A stretch of DNA of 64,000 nt from Porphyromonas cangingivalis. GTDB lineage: Bacteria; Bacteroidota; Bacteroidia; Bacteroidales; Porphyromonadaceae. The notes under the pieces are model-generated. The model saw only the letters and a list, made by a program, of their open reading frames with translations. It did no database searches and had not been told where the DNA came from. Of the stretch, positions 63,516-64,000 are shown in pieces (within the stretch, counting starts at the first letter, position 1; each line of letters starts with the position of its first letter). The stretch is taken from assembly GCF_900638305.1 (NCBI RefSeq), contig NZ_LR134506.1, positions 1,736,001-1,800,000 of the forward strand, read 5' to 3'. The translations under genes and the position numbers were made by a program.

Positions 63516-64000
63516 TGCAAAAAGAAGAAAGAGATATCATCGATAATAATAACGAACCGACCGAAACGGTGACAGAGACCCCTGCTCCGAAGCCCAGGAA
63601 GCGGCGGAGGGTGCTGAAGTGGGTGATAGGGGTGTTGGTCTTCATACTCCTGCTCCCGGTCATCGTGGTGGGGTTGTTGTATGTCCCACCTTTGCAGAAC
63701 TGGGCTATAGGTCTTGTCTCCAAGCAGGTGTCCAAGGCTACGGGCTGGGATGTCACCGTGGGGCGTTTTCACCTTGGACTGCCTCTGTCGGTGGAGGTTG
63801 GCGATGTGCTGGCTCTCTCTGCCGAGGGGGATACGATAGCGTTCGTGTCGAAGTTGGAGGCGGATGTGTCCGTCTTCTCGATAGCGAATGGGATCATCCC
63901 GATATCGAAGACTGCATTGGAGGGAGCGAAGGTGGACTTCATGACGACGGATTCCACGTTTGCTGTCCAAGGTCATGTGGGGGAACTGAGGGCCAACAAT
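63516..64000 (+). CDS. TamB/AsmA-like translocation and assembly protein (3' end outside window)
   Basis: First ~161 residues of an open frame that runs off the window. Acidic/proline start (MQKEERDIIDNNNEP), basic stretch KPRKRRRVLKW, one membrane helix (VIGVLVFILLLPVIVVGLLYV), then LQNWAIGLVSKQVSKATGWD and DVTVGRFHLGLPLSVEVGDV, the classical start of TamB/AsmA-type lipid-bridge proteins that span the periplasm. Follows cdaA by 18 bp. Confidence 0.82.

Overview
The window looks like a chromosomal segment of a Bacteroidales bacterium, most likely a Porphyromonas-like asaccharolytic member. The evidence is a RagA/RagB (SusC/SusD) locus followed by a run of accessory lipoproteins, a FecA-like TonB receptor, a dipeptidyl peptidase IV that reads like the Porphyromonas enzyme, many lipoboxes of Bacteroidetes style, and repeated promoters of the Bacteroidetes -7 type (TAnnTTTG). 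No phage, integrase, transposase, rRNA or CRISPR array was seen; there is one tRNA (Leu-CAA).

Layout. 1-8.7 kb: the tail of a membrane/NUDIX-like protein, then a leftward block with a giant lamin-tail surface protein, dGTPase, a zinc-less sirtuin and an ADP-ribosylglycohydrolase. 8.8-9.65 kb: a non-coding, AT-rich region with four exact 33-bp iterons followed by about fifteen DnaA-box-like sites; genes diverge from it on both sides, so I propose it as the replication origin. 9.7-26.1 kb: mostly rightward genes: pta-ackA (acetate production), an AbiE toxin-antitoxin pair, a leftward PD-(D/E)XK nuclease, a lipoprotein/OM-barrel pair, mnmG, a canonical parS centromere site, uvrC-dtd-mazG-like-deoC, a candidate structured small RNA on the minus strand, and aroA. 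A parS site and mnmG within about 11 kb of the DnaA-box cluster fit an origin-proximal position.

26.1-40.3 kb: a leftward eight-gene SusC/SusD operon with six accessory surface proteins (one of them a metallohydrolase homologue that has lost its HExxH motif), preceded upstream by a FecA-like TonB receptor. 40.7-48.4 kb: DUF1599-DoxX/MauE-like-tpiA operon, peptidase E, a tandem triplication of a small membrane protein, and an AlbA_2/ATPase-like regulator. 48.8-52.2 kb: dpp4-lipA-YkoF-like. 52.4-55.8 kb: a compact sulfur (persulfide) module: Crp/Fnr regulator, TauE/SafE exporter, MBL-rhodanese-rhodanese fusion and a single rhodanese, with an almost identical 29-bp element placed at the same distance upstream of two of the promoters. 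56-64 kb: tRNA-Leu, small outer-membrane proteins, asd, ung, transaldolase, a second AlbA_2 protein with a 12-bp tandem repeat, the diadenylate cyclase cdaA and the start of tamB.

Two unrelated repeat families are scattered through the intergenic spaces: a roughly 60-90-bp element built around TCGATGACGAAAGTCGT (eight clear copies; the two long-hairpin copies show compensatory base changes), and arrays of a 22-bp dyad unit (CAGAATGnnTTCTGTCG) in three places, one of them directly in front of the susC-like gene. Together with the origin candidate, the sulfur-module promoter element and the candidate RNA at 24.4-24.7 kb, these are the least explained features here.
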